The notes: generated from the letters alone by a model not told the origin. A stretch of 64,000 nt of DNA from DATAVB01 sp036267955 (GCA_036267955.1 DATAVB010000092.1:1-64000); one strand, 5' to 3'; numbered from the stretch's first letter, positions 16,712 to 25,805 are shown. Translations and numbers: made by a program.

Positions 16712-18949
16712 GTGTCGACGAACTCCGGGGCCTCGATCGCCGCCCCACCCAACGGGCCCGCGCCGCAACCGCCGCCGGCCCGCCACGCGCCGCCCTGGAT
16801 CCCGGTCTGGTCCAGGCCCGCGGCGCTGCGTGCGGTCCGCGCCACGCTCGTCGTTCCGGGCCTGTTCGCCATCTGCTACCAGGTCATCGGCAACCTGCAG
16901 ATGGCCACCTTCGCCGCTTTCGGCGGCTTCGGGACGCTGCTTTTCGCGTCATTCGGCGGCAACCGGCGGGACAAGCTGGCCGCGCACTTCGCCCTGGCCA
17001 TGGTCGGCAGCGTGCTGCTGATCATCGGCACCGCGGTGAATTCCTCGACCGCCGTGGCCGCCCTGGTGACCTTGCCGGTCGCGTTCCTGGTGCTGTTCGC
17101 CGGGGTCGCCGGCCCGACCGCGGCATCCGGCGGTACGGCGGCGCTGCTCGCGTACGTCCTGCCGGCCGCGTCGCCGGGCACGATGGGCATGGTGCCCGAC
17201 CGGCTGGCCGGGTGGTGGATGGCGTCGGCCGCCGGCACGCTCGCCGTACTGCTGCTGTCGCCGAAGTCGCCGGCCAACCGGCTCCGTGCAAGTGCCGCCG
17301 CCACCGCCGATGCGCTGTCGGAGCAACTCGCCGCCGCACTGCGCGGCACCTGCACCGCCGATCAGCGGGAAGCGACCGTCGCGGCGAAACACTCGATGCT
17401 GGAGGCATTCACCGCGACCCCCTGGCGGCCGACCGGGCTGGCCACCCCGGATCAGGCGTTGTCCAGCCTGGTCGGATTGCTGGAATGGTGCACCGCAGTG
17501 GTGTGTGACAGCCTCCGCGAATACACCGACCTGCGCTCGGCGACCGCGGTGGAACGCAACCTGCTCGCGATCACCGCCGACGTCCTGCGCGACATCGCGG
17601 CACTGCTGCGCGGGGAGGTCGCCGAACCCGATCTGGCCCTGCTCGAGGGGCGCCTGACCGACAGCATCGCGCACCTCAGCGAGCTGCACGGCGGCCAGGA
17701 CGACTACGGCGAGGCGGTGCACCTGTCCTTCCACGCCCGCACGGTGGCGATGGCGGTGCAAACGGCGGCGGCCGATGCGCTGGTCACCAGCCGGAAGGCC
17801 GATCCGCGAGTGGTGGCGCAGCAGCGGCGCCGCTGGGTCGGCGCCTCCGCCGACGCCGCCGACGCCGCCGCCGCCGAGGGCCCGTTCGCCGCTCTTGCCG
17901 GCGCCGGCAGCATCACCCGGCGGCAGACCAGCCTGCGTTCGGCCTGGTTCCTCAGCAGCGTACGCGGTGCGGTGGCGCTGGCCGCCGCCGTCGCGGTGGC
18001 CGACCTGACCGGCGTGCAACACGGCTTCTGGGTGGTCCTGGGGACGCTCTCGGTCTTGCGCACCAACGCGGCGGCCACCGGCGCCACGGCGATGCGGGCC
18101 CTGCTCGGCACGGCCGCCGGCTTCGTGATCGGCGCCGCCCTGCTGCTGGCCATCGGCAGCGGCTCGACCGCGCTCTGGATCGCCCTGCCCATCGCGGTCG
18201 CGATCGCCGCATACACCCCCGGGGTGGCGCCGTTCGCGGCCGGCCAGGCGGCGTTCACCGTCGTCGTCTCGGTGCTGTTCAACCTGCTGGTGCCGGCCGG
18301 TTGGAAGATCGGGGTGCTGCGGGTCGAGGACGTCGCGCTCGGCTGCGCGGTGAGCCTCTGCGTGGGCGTGCTCTTCTGGCCGCGCGGCGCGGCGGCGGTG
18401 GTCGGCAACGATCTCGCGGACGCGTTCCGATCCGGGAGCAGGTACCTCACGCACGCCGTGGACTGGGCGCTCGGCGCGCGGCACGATTCTCCGGACGCGG
18501 CACCCGCGGTCATCGCCGCGCTCCGGTTGGACGACGCGCTGCGCGGCTTCCTCGCCGAGCAGGGCACCAAGAAGATCCCGAAGGAACACCTGTGGCGACT
18601 CGTCGGCGGCGCGATGCGACTGCGCCTGACCGCCTACTCCCTGGCCGGCCTGCCCAGCCCCAGCGTCGATCTCGACCCGGCTCGGGACGCGCTCGGCGCG
18701 CAGGCGGAGCTGCTCGCGGCCTGGTACGAGCGGCTCGCAACCCAGCTGGGCTCGACCGAGCACGCCGACACGACACCCCTCGCACCACCGGTCGACGGCC
18801 CCTATCCGGCCGACGGCGTCCCGGCCGAGCACCTGTCCTGCACGCTGTGGGTCGGTGAGCACCTGCGCCATCTCACCGCCCACCTGACCGAGTTGACCGA
18901 GCCGGCCGCGGAGATCGCCAACCGGCGCTCGGCTCCCTGGTGGCGCTGA
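16712..18949 (+). CDS. FUSC-family aromatic acid exporter-like membrane protein
   Basis: A 745-residue inner-membrane protein with the YccS/AaeB-like FUSC layout. A first cluster of helices spans about residues 45-185 (LFAICYQVIGNLQMATFAAF and on). A soluble alpha-helical middle covers about 190-400. A second helix cluster spans about 405-560 (WVVLGTLSVLRTNAAATGATA, the conserved FUSC segment) and a cytosolic C-terminal domain follows. Relatives export hydroxylated aromatic acids or are of unknown function. It lies between maf and accA3, where the mycobacterial order I recall has other genes, so it is probably an insertion in the backbone. Confidence 0.88.
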   Translation: MSTNSGASIAAPPNGPAPQPPPARHAPPWIPVWSRPAALRAVRATLVVPGLFAICYQVIGNLQMATFAAFGGFGTLLFASFGGNRRDKLAAHFALAMVGSVLLIIGTAVNSSTAVAALVTLPVAFLVLFAGVAGPTAASGGTAALLAYVLPAASPGTMGMVPDRLAGWWMASAAGTLAVLLLSPKSPANRLRASAAATADALSEQLAAALRGTCTADQREATVAAKHSMLEAFTATPWRPTGLATPDQALSSLVGLLEWCTAVVCDSLREYTDLRSATAVERNLLAITADVLRDIAALLRGEVAEPDLALLEGRLTDSIAHLSELHGGQDDYGEAVHLSFHARTVAMAVQTAAADALVTSRKADPRVVAQQRRRWVGASADAADAAAAEGPFAALAGAGSITRRQTSLRSAWFLSSVRGAVALAAAVAVADLTGVQHGFWVVLGTLSVLRTNAAATGATAMRALLGTAAGFVIGAALLLAIGSGSTALWIALPIAVAIAAYTPGVAPFAAGQAAFTVVVSVLFNLLVPAGWKIGVLRVEDVALGCAVSLCVGVLFWPRGAAAVVGNDLADAFRSGSRYLTHAVDWALGARHDSPDAAPAVIAALRLDDALRGFLAEQGTKKIPKEHLWRLVGGAMRLRLTAYSLAGLPSPSVDLDPARDALGAQAELLAAWYERLATQLGSTEHADTTPLAPPVDGPYPADGVPAEHLSCTLWVGEHLRHLTAHLTELTEPAAEIANRRSAPWWR

Positions 18950-18977
18950 GGGCCCGACCGGCGCTGACGCCCCCGAC

Positions 18978-18983
18978 TAGACT
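18978..18983 (+). promoter_or_regulatory. -10 box TAGACT upstream of accA3
   Basis: TAGACT lies about 50 nt before ATG 19033, which would leave a short leader carrying the GAGGGG ribosome-binding site. Confidence 0.5.
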
Positions 18984-19032
18984 GCGTCGTTGGGCTGGAG
19001 TGCTTCAGGCGCAGCCCGTCGAGGGGAGCCGC

Positions 19033-20778
19033 ATGCACAAGGTGTTGATCGCCAACCGGGGAGAGATCGCGGTCCGGGTGGCCCGGGCCTGCCGGGACGC
19101 CGGGCTGATCAGCGTCGCGGTCTACGCCGAGCCCGACCGGGACGCGCTGCATGTCCGGGTCGCCGACGAGGCCTACGCGCTCGGCGGCACCACCCCCGGC
19201 GACTCGTACCTGCGGATCGACAAGATGATCGACGCCTGCCAGAGCTCCGGCGCCGACACCGTCCACCCTGGATACGGTTTCCTCTCGGAGAACGCCGATT
19301 TCGCCCGGGCCGTCATCGAGGCCGGGCTGACCTGGGTCGGCCCCTCCCCCGCGGCGATCGAGAAACTCGGCGACAAGGTCACCGCGCGGCACATCGCCAC
19401 CGCGGCCGGCGCGCCACTGGTGCCCGGTACGAACGACCCGGTGGCCGGCGCCACCGAAGTGGTCGCCTTCGCCGAGGAGCACGGCCTGCCGATAGCCATC
19501 AAGGCCGCGTTCGGCGGCGGCGGGCGCGGCCTGAAGGTGGCCCGGACGATCGAGGAGATCCCGGAACTCTTCGACTCGGCGGTCCGCGAGGCGGAGGCGT
19601 CCTTCGGCCGCGGTGAGTGTTTCGTCGAGCGCTACCTGGACCGGCCCCGGCACGTCGAGGCGCAGGTGCTCGCCGACACCCACGGCACCGTGATCATCGT
19701 CGGCACCCGCGACTGCTCGCTGCAGCGCCGGCACCAGAAGCTGGTCGAGGAGGCACCCGCGCCATTCCTCACCGACGAACAGCGCTCGGACATCCACGAG
19801 GCGGCCCGCTCGATCTGCCGCGCGGCCGGGTACGTCGGCGCCGGCACGGTCGAGTTCCTGGTCGGCACCGACGGCGTGATCAGCTTCCTGGAAGTCAATA
19901 CCCGGCTGCAGGTCGAGCATCCGGTCAGCGAGGAGACCTCCGGCCTGGACCTGGTGCGCGAACAGTTCCGCATCGCCGCCGGGGAGAGGCTGCGGATCAG
20001 CACCGATCCCGTACCGCGCGGGCATTCCTTCGAATTCCGGATCAACGGCGAAGACCCGGGGCGCGGCTTTCTGCCGGCGCCGGGGGTGGTGACCCGGTAC
20101 GTCGAGCCGTCCGGCCCGGGCGTGCGGGTGGATTCCGGGATCGAGTCCGGCGCGGTGATTGGCGGAGCCTTCGATTCCCTGCTGGCCAAGGTGATCATCA
20201 CTGGCGAGTCCCGGGCCGAGGCGCTGGCCCGGGCCCGGCGGGCACTCGATGAATTGGTGGTGGACGGGATGGCGACGGCGCTGCCGTTCCACCGCGCCGT
20301 GATCCGCGACGAGGCCTTCACCAGTGAGCCGTTCTCCGTGCACACCAGGTGGATCGAGACCGAGTTCGACAATCAGATCCCGGCCTTTTCCGGCGCCGCG
20401 GAAGCTGATCAGCCCGCCGGCGAACGGGAAACCGTCGTGGTCGAGGTGGCCGGCAAGCGTCTTGAGGTCACGCTGCCGGCCGGTCTCGCGGCCGGATCGC
20501 GGAAACCCGCCCCGGCCCGGTCGAAACGCGGCGCCGCGGGTCGCGGTGGCCCGGCCGCCAGCGGCGCCGGGCTGACCAGCCCGATGCAGGGCACGATCGT
20601 GAAGGTCGCGGTGTCCGAGGGGGACACCGTCGCCGAAGGCGACCTGGTCGTCGTGCTGGAGGCCATGAAAATGGAGCAGCCGCTCCTGGCGCATAAAGCG
20701 GGAACGGTGAAATCGCTGTCCGCCATTGTGGGCGGCGTGGTCAGCAACGGTGCGTTGATCTGCGAGATCGCCGACTGA
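19033..20778 (+). CDS. accA3: Biotin-carboxylase / biotin carboxyl carrier subunit of acyl-CoA carboxylase
   Basis: This 581-residue alpha subunit carries a biotin carboxylase (about residues 1-450) and a C-terminal biotin carrier domain. It uses ATP and bicarbonate to carboxylate biotin for the AccD5 partner. Visible are KVLIANRGEIAVRVARACR, the glycine-rich AFGGGGRGLKVA ATP-grasp loop, EVNTRLQVEHPVSE and the biotinylation site EAMKMEQP. An Ala/Gly/Lys-rich linker around residues 490-515 precedes the carrier domain. ATG 19033 has GAGGGG 5 nt upstream. BirA at 8.4 kb would be its biotinylating enzyme. Confidence 0.96.
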   Translation: MHKVLIANRGEIAVRVARACRDAGLISVAVYAEPDRDALHVRVADEAYALGGTTPGDSYLRIDKMIDACQSSGADTVHPGYGFLSENADFARAVIEAGLTWVGPSPAAIEKLGDKVTARHIATAAGAPLVPGTNDPVAGATEVVAFAEEHGLPIAIKAAFGGGGRGLKVARTIEEIPELFDSAVREAEASFGRGECFVERYLDRPRHVEAQVLADTHGTVIIVGTRDCSLQRRHQKLVEEAPAPFLTDEQRSDIHEAARSICRAAGYVGAGTVEFLVGTDGVISFLEVNTRLQVEHPVSEETSGLDLVREQFRIAAGERLRISTDPVPRGHSFEFRINGEDPGRGFLPAPGVVTRYVEPSGPGVRVDSGIESGAVIGGAFDSLLAKVIITGESRAEALARARRALDELVVDGMATALPFHRAVIRDEAFTSEPFSVHTRWIETEFDNQIPAFSGAAEADQPAGERETVVVEVAGKRLEVTLPAGLAAGSRKPAPARSKRGAAGRGGPAASGAGLTSPMQGTIVKVAVSEGDTVAEGDLVVVLEAMKMEQPLLAHKAGTVKSLSAIVGGVVSNGALICEIAD

Positions 20779-20826
20779 GAAAGCGGTGCCGGGCACACCC
20801 CCGATTGGCTGCCCGACACCGCTTTC
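20779..20826. terminator. Strong bidirectional terminator-like hairpin
   Basis: The arm GAAAGCGGTGCCGGGCA (20779-20795) pairs with TGCCCGACACCGCTTTC (20810-20826) with one mismatch. It fills the gap between the accA3 stop and the stop of the small minus-strand frame. Confidence 0.8.
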
Positions 20827-20828
20827 CG

Positions 20829-20900
20829 TCAACCCACCCGGTTGGTTTTGAGCCGGAAACTGGAGTCGCCGGCCACGAGCAGCTGCACGAGCTTCGACAT
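20829..20900 (-). CDS. Putative 23-residue peptide
   Basis: A short minus-strand frame begins MSKLVQLLVAGDSSF and ends KTNRVG. It has an upstream GGAAAGGGA ribosome-binding site 8-9 nt before the ATG, and the hairpin at 20779-20826 starts 2 nt after its stop. That arrangement (ribosome-binding site, frame, terminator) looks like a real small gene, but 23 codons are far too few to prove coding. No homologue is recognised. It is divergent from the DUF5313 gene. Confidence 0.35.
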   Translation of the reverse strand: MSKLVQLLVAGDSSFRLKTNRVG

Positions 20901-21025
20901 ATTCTCGGTCCCTTTCCGGTGTGGTTGTGGTCGTACGCACCGTCTGATGCCGACTTCGCGCGATTGGTTGGGAATAGATCCCCCGGCGTACGGTGTGTGG
21001 GCGCCGATCCGACGGGAATTCAGAA

Positions 21026-21343
21026 ATGAGAAGCCGGCCCAACCCGCTGCAGTGGCTGCGTTATGCGTTCGGGGGCAGCCTGCCGGAGCGGTTGCACGAT
21101 TGGGTGCGGCACGATCTGACCGACGCCGACTGGCGATGGCGCGGCGTGTTCCGGGTCTGCGTCCAGATCGCGGCGCCGGTGATCGCGGTCTTCTTTCTGC
21201 CCGGCCCACTGAACATCCGGGTGATGACCGCGGCGCTCATCGTGCTCGGCGCGCTCTTCGTCGGCGCGGCGTACGGCGACGAGCTACGGGACCGCCGGCT
21301 GCGCCAGCACGGCCTGCCACCGGCGCCCCGGCCACGGGACTGA
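21026..21343 (+). CDS. DUF5313 family membrane protein
   Basis: The 105-residue protein begins with the family-typical RPNPLQWLRYAFGGSLPERL, continues through VRHDLTDADWRWRGV and has two hydrophobic segments (about residues 40-60 and 62-80) before an Arg/Pro-rich tail. ATG 21026 was chosen because the conserved block starts 4 residues later. The ribosome-binding site is weak. The function of DUF5313 proteins is unknown. Its stop lies 10 nt from the convergent lpdA stop. Confidence 0.8.
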   Translation: MRSRPNPLQWLRYAFGGSLPERLHDWVRHDLTDADWRWRGVFRVCVQIAAPVIAVFFLPGPLNIRVMTAALIVLGALFVGAAYGDELRDRRLRQHGLPPAPRPRD

Positions 21344-21353
21344 CGCGGGCGGG

Positions 21354-22760
21354 CTAATCCAGATCGTCGCGGACCATCAACTGCCGGGCCGCCTCGGTCA
21401 GCGAACCGGTCATCGACGGATAGACGGTAAAGGTGTGCGCCAACTGCTGCACCGACAGTCCATTCTGGACAGCCATCGTGATGGGCAGGATCAGCTCCGA
21501 CGCCGACGGTGCCACCACGACGCCGCCGATCACGGTGCCGGTCGCCGGCCGGCAGAAGATCTTCACGAATCCGTCGGTGACTCCCTGCATTTTCGCCCGC
21601 GGATTGGTGGCCAGCGGCAGCGTCACCGCCCGAGCCGGCACGGTGCCCGATTCGAAGATCTCCTGGGATACTCCGACCGTCGCAAGCTCCGGGTGGGTGA
21701 AGACATTGGCCGAGACGGTCCGCAGTTTCAGCGGCGAGACCGCCTCGCCGAGGGCGTGCCACATGGCGATCCGGCCCTGCATCGCGGCCACCGAGGCGAG
21801 CATCAGCAGCCCGGTGCAGTCGCCGGCCGCGTAGATGCCCGGGACGTTGGTCCGGGACACCCGGTCGACGCTGACGAAACCCCTTTCGTCGACCGTGATT
21901 CCGGCGTCGTCCAGGCCGAGCTCGCTGGTATTGGGGACCGAGCCGACCGTCATCAGCGCGTGGCTGCCGGAAATCTCGGTGCCGTCGGTCAGCGTGACGA
22001 CCACGCCGTCCCCGACCCGGCGGACCGAGGCGGCCCGGGATTTGGACAGGATCTCCATTCCCCGGCCGATGAAGACCTGTTCCAGCAGACCGGCGGCGTC
22101 GGAGTCCTCGCCCGGCAGCACCCGGTCCCGGCTGGAGACCAGCGTGACCCGGACCCCCATTTCGATATAGGCGCTGGCGAATTCCGCACCGGTGACGCCG
22201 GAGCCGATCACGATCAGGTGCTCGGGCAGCCGCGGCAGGTCGTACACGTGCCGCCAGGTCAGCACCCGCTCGCCATCCGGCTCCGCGCCGGCCAGGATGC
22301 GGGGAGTGGCGCCGGTCGCCAGCAGCACCACGTCGGCGTTCAGCGTCCGTACGCCGCCGTCGGCAGCTGTCACCTCGATGCGGTGCGAGCTGCGGTTGGA
22401 CTGGTCGGGGTGGAACCGGCCCCGGCCGTTCAACACGGTCACGCCCTCCCGGACCAGCCGGGCGTGGATGTCGTCGGACTGAGCCCGGGCCAGCTCCTTG
22501 ACCCGCGCGTGCACGACCGGGGCATCGACGACGACATCGCCGGGATCGCAGGCCCGCACGCCCAGGGCGGCCGCACCGCGGAACGCGTTCATGGTCTCGC
22601 TGGTGGCGATGAAGGTCTTCGACGGAACGCAGTCGTAAAGCACGCACGCCCCGCCGACCCCCTGGTCCTCGACCAGGGTGACCGTCACGCCCAGCTGAGC
22701 GGCCACCAACGCCGCCTCGTAACCGGCCGGACCGCCACCGATGATCACGATGTGGGTCAC
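21354..22760 (-). CDS. lpdA: LpdA-type NAD(P)H-quinone / flavoprotein disulfide reductase
   Basis: This 468-residue pyridine nucleotide-disulfide oxidoreductase has the FAD motif HIVIIGGGPAGYEAALVAAQLG, the NAD(P) motif LIVIGSGVTGAEFASAYIEMG, a second FAD motif GIYAAGDCTG, and the C-terminal HTFTVYPSMTGSLTEAA typical of LpdA rather than true lipoamide dehydrogenase. M. tuberculosis LpdA reduces quinones. Here GGACVLYDCVPSKT keeps two cysteines with CxxxxC spacing, whereas the mycobacterial protein as I recall it has lost the first. The start GTG 22760 fits the domain start; an upstream extension is not LpdA-like. Confidence 0.92.
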   Translation of the reverse strand: MTHIVIIGGGPAGYEAALVAAQLGVTVTLVEDQGVGGACVLYDCVPSKTFIATSETMNAFRGAAALGVRACDPGDVVVDAPVVHARVKELARAQSDDIHARLVREGVTVLNGRGRFHPDQSNRSSHRIEVTAADGGVRTLNADVVLLATGATPRILAGAEPDGERVLTWRHVYDLPRLPEHLIVIGSGVTGAEFASAYIEMGVRVTLVSSRDRVLPGEDSDAAGLLEQVFIGRGMEILSKSRAASVRRVGDGVVVTLTDGTEISGSHALMTVGSVPNTSELGLDDAGITVDERGFVSVDRVSRTNVPGIYAAGDCTGLLMLASVAAMQGRIAMWHALGEAVSPLKLRTVSANVFTHPELATVGVSQEIFESGTVPARAVTLPLATNPRAKMQGVTDGFVKIFCRPATGTVIGGVVVAPSASELILPITMAVQNGLSVQQLAHTFTVYPSMTGSLTEAARQLMVRDDLD

Positions 22761-22889
22761 GATGCTGGCGCGTCCTCTCTGTCGTTTCGCGGGTTTCCCG
22801 GTGGTCGATTTCCCGGCTTTCCAAATGCCTGTCGTGGGCTTTCTGCCGCCATTGTCCCCGCTGCGTCCAGCGACCCCACAGCCGGTCGC

Positions 22890-22895
22890 TAGGCT
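22890..22895 (+). promoter_or_regulatory. -10 box TAGGCT for leaderless cyclotransferase gene
   Basis: TAGGCT ends 7 nt before ATG 22903, with no room for a ribosome-binding site. Confidence 0.6.
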
Positions 22896-22902
22896 CGCCA
22901 CC

Positions 22903-23358
22903 ATGTCGCTCTACGCCGCGTACGGGTCGAACATGGATCCAGGTCAGATGCTGCAGCGCTGCCCACACTCGCCCGCGGCCGGGTCCGGCTGGATCATGGG
23001 CTGGCGACTGACCTTCGGCGGTGAGGACCTCGGGTGGGACGGCGCCCTGGCGACCATCCTGGAGGGCGCCGAACGCAGCAGCGTGTTCGTCGCGCTCTAC
23101 GACCTGCTGCCGTACGACGAGCGGGTGCTGGATCACTGGGAGAGCGCCGACACCGGGCTCTACCGCAAGATCAAGCTGCGGGTGCACACCCTCAATGACG
23201 ACGTGCTCGCCTGGACGTACGTGTTGAACAGCTACGAGGGCGGCCTGCCCTCGGCGCACCGGATCGGCATGCTGGCCGAGGCCGCCGAACGGGCCGGCGC
23301 CCCGGACGACTACGTCGCCGACCTGCGGGCCCGCCCCTGCCGCTCCGTCGGCCTCTGA
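22903..23358 (+). CDS. Gamma-glutamylcyclotransferase-like (AIG2/GGCT) protein
   Basis: A 151-residue GGCT-fold protein. The substrate-binding loop YAAYGSNMDPGQM is at the start and the acidic stretch around YDLLPYDERVLDHWES supplies a candidate catalytic glutamate. It could release 5-oxoproline from gamma-glutamyl compounds. The gene is divergent from lpdA, as I recall for Rv3304 next to Rv3303c. A gamma-glutamyltransferase and a glutamate-cysteine-ligase-like gene in the same window give it a loose glutamyl-peptide context. Confidence 0.87.
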   Translation: MSLYAAYGSNMDPGQMLQRCPHSPAAGSGWIMGWRLTFGGEDLGWDGALATILEGAERSSVFVALYDLLPYDERVLDHWESADTGLYRKIKLRVHTLNDDVLAWTYVLNSYEGGLPSAHRIGMLAEAAERAGAPDDYVADLRARPCRSVGL

Positions 23359-23370
23359 GGCAGCTCGTTC

Positions 23371-24555
23371 TCAGGCGCCGTCGAGGGCGGCCAGGGCGGT
23401 GTGCACGAAAACCCGTACGCCGACCGGGATGCAGCCCTCGTCGACGTCGAAACTGCCCTGGTGCAGGTCCGGACGACGCCCACCGCCGTAGACGCCGAGC
23501 CGGGCCAGCGCCCCCGGAATTCCGGGCCAGGCGCCGTCGGGCGACCCCTCCAGATACCAGCCGAAATCCTCGCCGCCCATGCTCTGCGGCGTATCCGCAA
23601 GCCCGCATTCGCCCAGCGCGCCGACGATTCCGGCGCGCAGCACCCCGGTGGCGGACACCTCGTTCACCACCGGCGGTACGCCGCGGGCGTAGTCGACCTC
23701 GGCCAGCGCACCGGTCGGCGCCACGATCTCCGCCACCAACCGGCGGATCAGCTTCTCCGCGTCGTGCCAGGCAGCGCTGTCCAGGATGCGGACGGTCCCG
23801 CGCAATACCCCGGTCTGCGGGATCGCGTTGAACGCAACCCCGGAATTCACCGCGCCCCACACCAGAGACAGTCCCGAACGCGGATCGACGGCCCGGGACA
23901 GCAGCCCGGGCAGGTCGGTGATGAGCCGGCCCAGTGCATAAACGGTGTCGACCGTGAGGTGCGGCCGCGAGGTATGCCCGCCCGGACCGGAGACGGCGAT
24001 CTCCAACCAATCGGCGGCCGCGGTGATCGGGCCGGTCCGCAGGCCGACCTGACCCACGTCCTGCCGCGGATCGCAGTGCAGCGCGAAGATCTGCCGGATT
24101 CCGTTCAGAGCCCCGGCCGCCAGCACGGCCAGCGCGCCGCCCGGCATCACCTCCTCGGCCGGTTGGAATACGAAACGCACCGCGCCGGGCAATTCCGGGA
24201 CGGCCGCCAGCGCCAACGCCGCACCGAGCGCAACGGTGGTGTGCACGTCGTGACCGCAAGCGTGACAAACACCATCCACTGTGGACCTATACGGCACGGA
24301 TTTGGTGTCCGGCAAGGGAAGTGCGTCGATGTCCGCGCGCAGCGCCACCGCCGGCTCGCCCGGCCCGACGTCGCAGATCACCCCGGTGCCGGCCGGCAGG
24401 CGCACCGGGGAAAGCCCCGCCGCGCGCAACCGGCGGAGCAGCAACTCGGTGGTGCGACTCTCCTGATGGCCGAGCTCGGGATGGGCATGCAGATCCCGCC
24501 GGAATTCCACCAACTCGGTCTCGTGCGCCTTCAGCCAGGAATCCAACCAGTTCAT
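23371..24555 (-). CDS. M20-family amidohydrolase / aminoacylase
   Basis: A 394-residue metal-dependent N-acyl-amino-acid amidohydrolase. Metal-site motifs are RRDLHAHPELGHQE, ALRADIDALPLPD, CHACGHDVHTT and FQPAEEVMPGG, with the C-terminal MGGEDFGWYLE. These motifs are complete and the dimerisation lid domain (about residues 170-280) is present. It overlaps the end of the upstream carboxylate-amine ligase gene by 4 nt, so the pair is co-translated. The family hydrolyses N-acyl amino acids or indole-amino acid conjugates; the exact substrate is unknown. Confidence 0.92.
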   Translation of the reverse strand: MNWLDSWLKAHETELVEFRRDLHAHPELGHQESRTTELLLRRLRAAGLSPVRLPAGTGVICDVGPGEPAVALRADIDALPLPDTKSVPYRSTVDGVCHACGHDVHTTVALGAALALAAVPELPGAVRFVFQPAEEVMPGGALAVLAAGALNGIRQIFALHCDPRQDVGQVGLRTGPITAAADWLEIAVSGPGGHTSRPHLTVDTVYALGRLITDLPGLLSRAVDPRSGLSLVWGAVNSGVAFNAIPQTGVLRGTVRILDSAAWHDAEKLIRRLVAEIVAPTGALAEVDYARGVPPVVNEVSATGVLRAGIVGALGECGLADTPQSMGGEDFGWYLEGSPDGAWPGIPGALARLGVYGGGRRPDLHQGSFDVDEGCIPVGVRVFVHTALAALDGA

Positions 24556-25688
24556 GCCGGCAGGCCGTCCCGCAGCTCCGCCAGCAGGCTGTCCACCACA
24601 CCGGTCAGGTCGCCACCGTTCCCGGCCGCGACCGCCCGCTGCCGCTGATAACTCGCCCCGCCGGAGAGAATGCGCGGCACCGTTCCCAGCTCCTCTGTGC
24701 ATTTCAGTCGGCGTGCCACCGGCGCCAGATCCTCGACCAGTTCGGCGATCGCCTGTCGCACCGGCTTCACGGTGCCGCGAGCGTCAACCACTATTTCCGC
24801 GTCCAAACCGTATCGGGCCGCCCGCCATTTGTTTTCCCGGACGATCCAGGCCGGCGGGACGGGCAGCGTGTAGCCGCGATCCATTTCCGAATCCAGCCGG
24901 TCGACCAGGCACTGGGCCAGCGCCGCCACCGCACCGATCTCGTCCAGGGTGGGCAGGCCGTCGCAGATCCGCAGCTCGATCGTGCCGAATCCCGGGTGCG
25001 GCCGGATGTCCCACCACACCTCGCGGATCGACTCGATGGCCCGGGTCGAGATCTGCATTTCCATGTACTGCTCGAATTCGTCCCAACCGGAGAGCTGGTA
25101 CGGCAGGCCCGCCGTGGGCAGCGCCTCGAAAACCTTGCTGCGATAGGACGCCAGCCCGGTGTCGGAGCCGATCCAGTACGGGCTCGATGCCGACAGCGAC
25201 AGGAAATGCGGTACGTACGCCAGCAGCGCGTTGACGATCGGAATGGCCTTCTCCGGACCGCGTACCCCGACGTGCACATGTACGCCGAAGATCTGCAGCT
25301 GCCGGGCGATCCACTGGTTGCGCTCGATCAGGCCGCTGTAGCGCGGATCGTCGGTGATCTGCTGACTCGTCCAGTCGGTCAGCGGATGGGTGCCCGAGCA
25401 CAGCACGCCCAGCGACCGTTCGGCCGCCGCGGCCCGCACCTGCGCGACCGTGCCGGCCAGATCCGCCTGCGCCTCGGCGACCGTCGTACAAACGCCGGTG
25501 ATGACCTCGACGCAGGACTGCAGCAACTCGTGCTTGGCCTTCGGATGTTCGGCTGCACCGGCCGGTCGGATGGCCTCGAGCACCTCGCTGGCGCCGGAGG
25601 TGAGCTGCCTGCTCTCGACATCGACCAGTTCCAGTTCCCACTCCACGCCCAGGCTCGGCCCCGCGGAGGCGTCGAAGTCGATGCGCAC
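24552..25688 (-). CDS. Glutamate-cysteine ligase-like carboxylate-amine ligase (YbdK/GCS2)
   Basis: A 378-residue GCS2-family ligase with the opening LGVEWELELVD, the KHELLQSCVEVIT block, the histidine-rich FGVHVHVGV, and the SSPYWIGSDTGLASYRSKVF region. YbdK-type enzymes show weak gamma-glutamylcysteine synthetase activity; some actinomycete members act on other amines. The start GTG 25688 has GGGAGG 5 nt upstream. It forms an overlapping pair with the M20 hydrolase downstream. A specific product cannot be named. Confidence 0.9.
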   Translation of the reverse strand: MRIDFDASAGPSLGVEWELELVDVESRQLTSGASEVLEAIRPAGAAEHPKAKHELLQSCVEVITGVCTTVAEAQADLAGTVAQVRAAAAERSLGVLCSGTHPLTDWTSQQITDDPRYSGLIERNQWIARQLQIFGVHVHVGVRGPEKAIPIVNALLAYVPHFLSLSASSPYWIGSDTGLASYRSKVFEALPTAGLPYQLSGWDEFEQYMEMQISTRAIESIREVWWDIRPHPGFGTIELRICDGLPTLDEIGAVAALAQCLVDRLDSEMDRGYTLPVPPAWIVRENKWRAARYGLDAEIVVDARGTVKPVRQAIAELVEDLAPVARRLKCTEELGTVPRILSGGASYQRQRAVAAGNGGDLTGVVDSLLAELRDGLPA

Positions 25689-25729
25689 GTGTCCTCCCGG
25701 CTCCGGTCAGTTGCCCGCCCAGTTGCCCC

Positions 25730-25770
25730 AATGTGGCATTCGGGCAATCTAGTCACCCGAATGGCACATT
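25730..25770. repeat. Inverted repeat between larA and the ligase gene
   Basis: The arm AATGTGGCATTCGGG (25730-25744) pairs with CCCGAATGGCACATT (25756-25770) with one mismatch. The motif CATTCGsGCAAT also appears as a direct repeat in the two halves. It may end the larA transcript or be an operator for the ligase gene. Confidence 0.65.
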
Positions 25771-25805
25771 CGCGCAATAGGCTCGGCCCGAGCGTACGGT
25801 GCGGC

